The position numbers and the translations under genes were made by a program. The notes below the pieces were generated by a model. That model had not been told where the DNA came from. It saw only the letters and a list, made by a program, of their open reading frames with translations, and searched no databases. A stretch of 64,000 nt of DNA, taken from positions 25,090,832-25,154,831 of the forward strand of contig CM039463.1 of NCBI GenBank assembly GCA_022414725.1, read 5' to 3'. Shown here one piece after another: positions 63,791 through 64,000 of this stretch; the stretch's first letter is position 1, and each line of letters starts with the position of its first letter. Origin of the DNA: Microglena sp. YARC (taxonomy: Eukaryota; Chlorophyta; Chlorophyceae; Chlamydomonadales; Chlamydomonadaceae).

Positions 63791-64000
63791 CTAATGCACC
63801 TGCTGCATAGGATGCGAGCATTTGATTTTTAATTGTTACATGTTCAGCCCACTCTGGGCTGCTAATGGTCTTCCAACTCCAATCTACCCTGTGCGATAAT
63901 CACGGAAACCAGGGATCACACTAAGCAGATTAGCTGCATGGATGCAAGAACAGGGTTTAAGGGTCTGGCCTTTTGGGTTTAGGGTTCTGGGACCAGAGTC

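Overview
The window looks like nuclear DNA from an intron-rich green alga, most likely a chlamydomonadalean (volvocalean) species with long, repeat-filled introns. A Dunaliella-type genome would fit, but the species is inferred, not shown. Reasons: ORC2, SERRATE/ARS2 and SMYD-type SET genes are split into short exons by GT-AG introns of 0.3-5 kb with consistent phases; there is an intron-containing tRNA-Leu, tRNA-derived SINEs, several MITE families, and nested copia and gypsy-like retroelements. There are no bacterial-type genes or operons.

Layout. 0-9 kb: the last three exons of ORC2 (+), in introns made of micro- and minisatellites. 9-17.7 kb: a SINE, minisatellites, long G runs, an exactly 1000-base N gap with duplicated flanks, and poorly polished tandem repeats. 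17.7-26.8 kb: a SET-domain (SMYD-like) methyltransferase gene (-), in which partial copies of its own exon ends are tandemly repeated in the introns. 27-31 kb: tRNA-Leu(UAA), a C/T-rich dispersed repeat, a hAT-type MITE, a foldback element and a second MITE family. 31.4-49.7 kb: a Ty1/copia element (-) with two apparently identical 383-bp LTRs and a 5-bp target duplication, inserted in a 45-bp minisatellite. Inside it, in the opposite orientation, lies an 11.3-kb gypsy-like element (37.1-48.35 kb). 50-54.6 kb: spacer, another hAT MITE and a coiled-coil protein gene (-). 56.3-64 kb: eight exons of a SERRATE/ARS2 homologue (-), whose 5' end lies outside the window.

The most interesting system is the nested gypsy-like element. 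Its order reads gag (CCHC knuckle) - aspartic protease - reverse transcriptase - RNase H - C5 cytosine DNA methyltransferase - integrase - PHD finger - Tudor-like domain - extra 3' ORF. A methyltransferase between RNase H and integrase, together with putative chromatin-reader modules, suggests an element that could write and read chromatin marks. It is broken by several single-base frameshifts and by one nonsense codon inside the PHD finger, and no terminal LTR pair could be found by eye.

A second theme is structural. Real exons of ORC2 and of the SET gene are bracketed by tandem arrays that repeat their own splice acceptors and donors, some with part of the exon. This gives many decoy splice sites and points to intron growth by tandem duplication across exon-intron junctions.

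Sequence quality is uneven. The 1000-N gap joins two versions of the same sequence, and 10.8-11.3, 14.5-15.8 and 16.3-17.6 kb look like unpolished long-read sequence, so isolated frameshifts should be read with caution.
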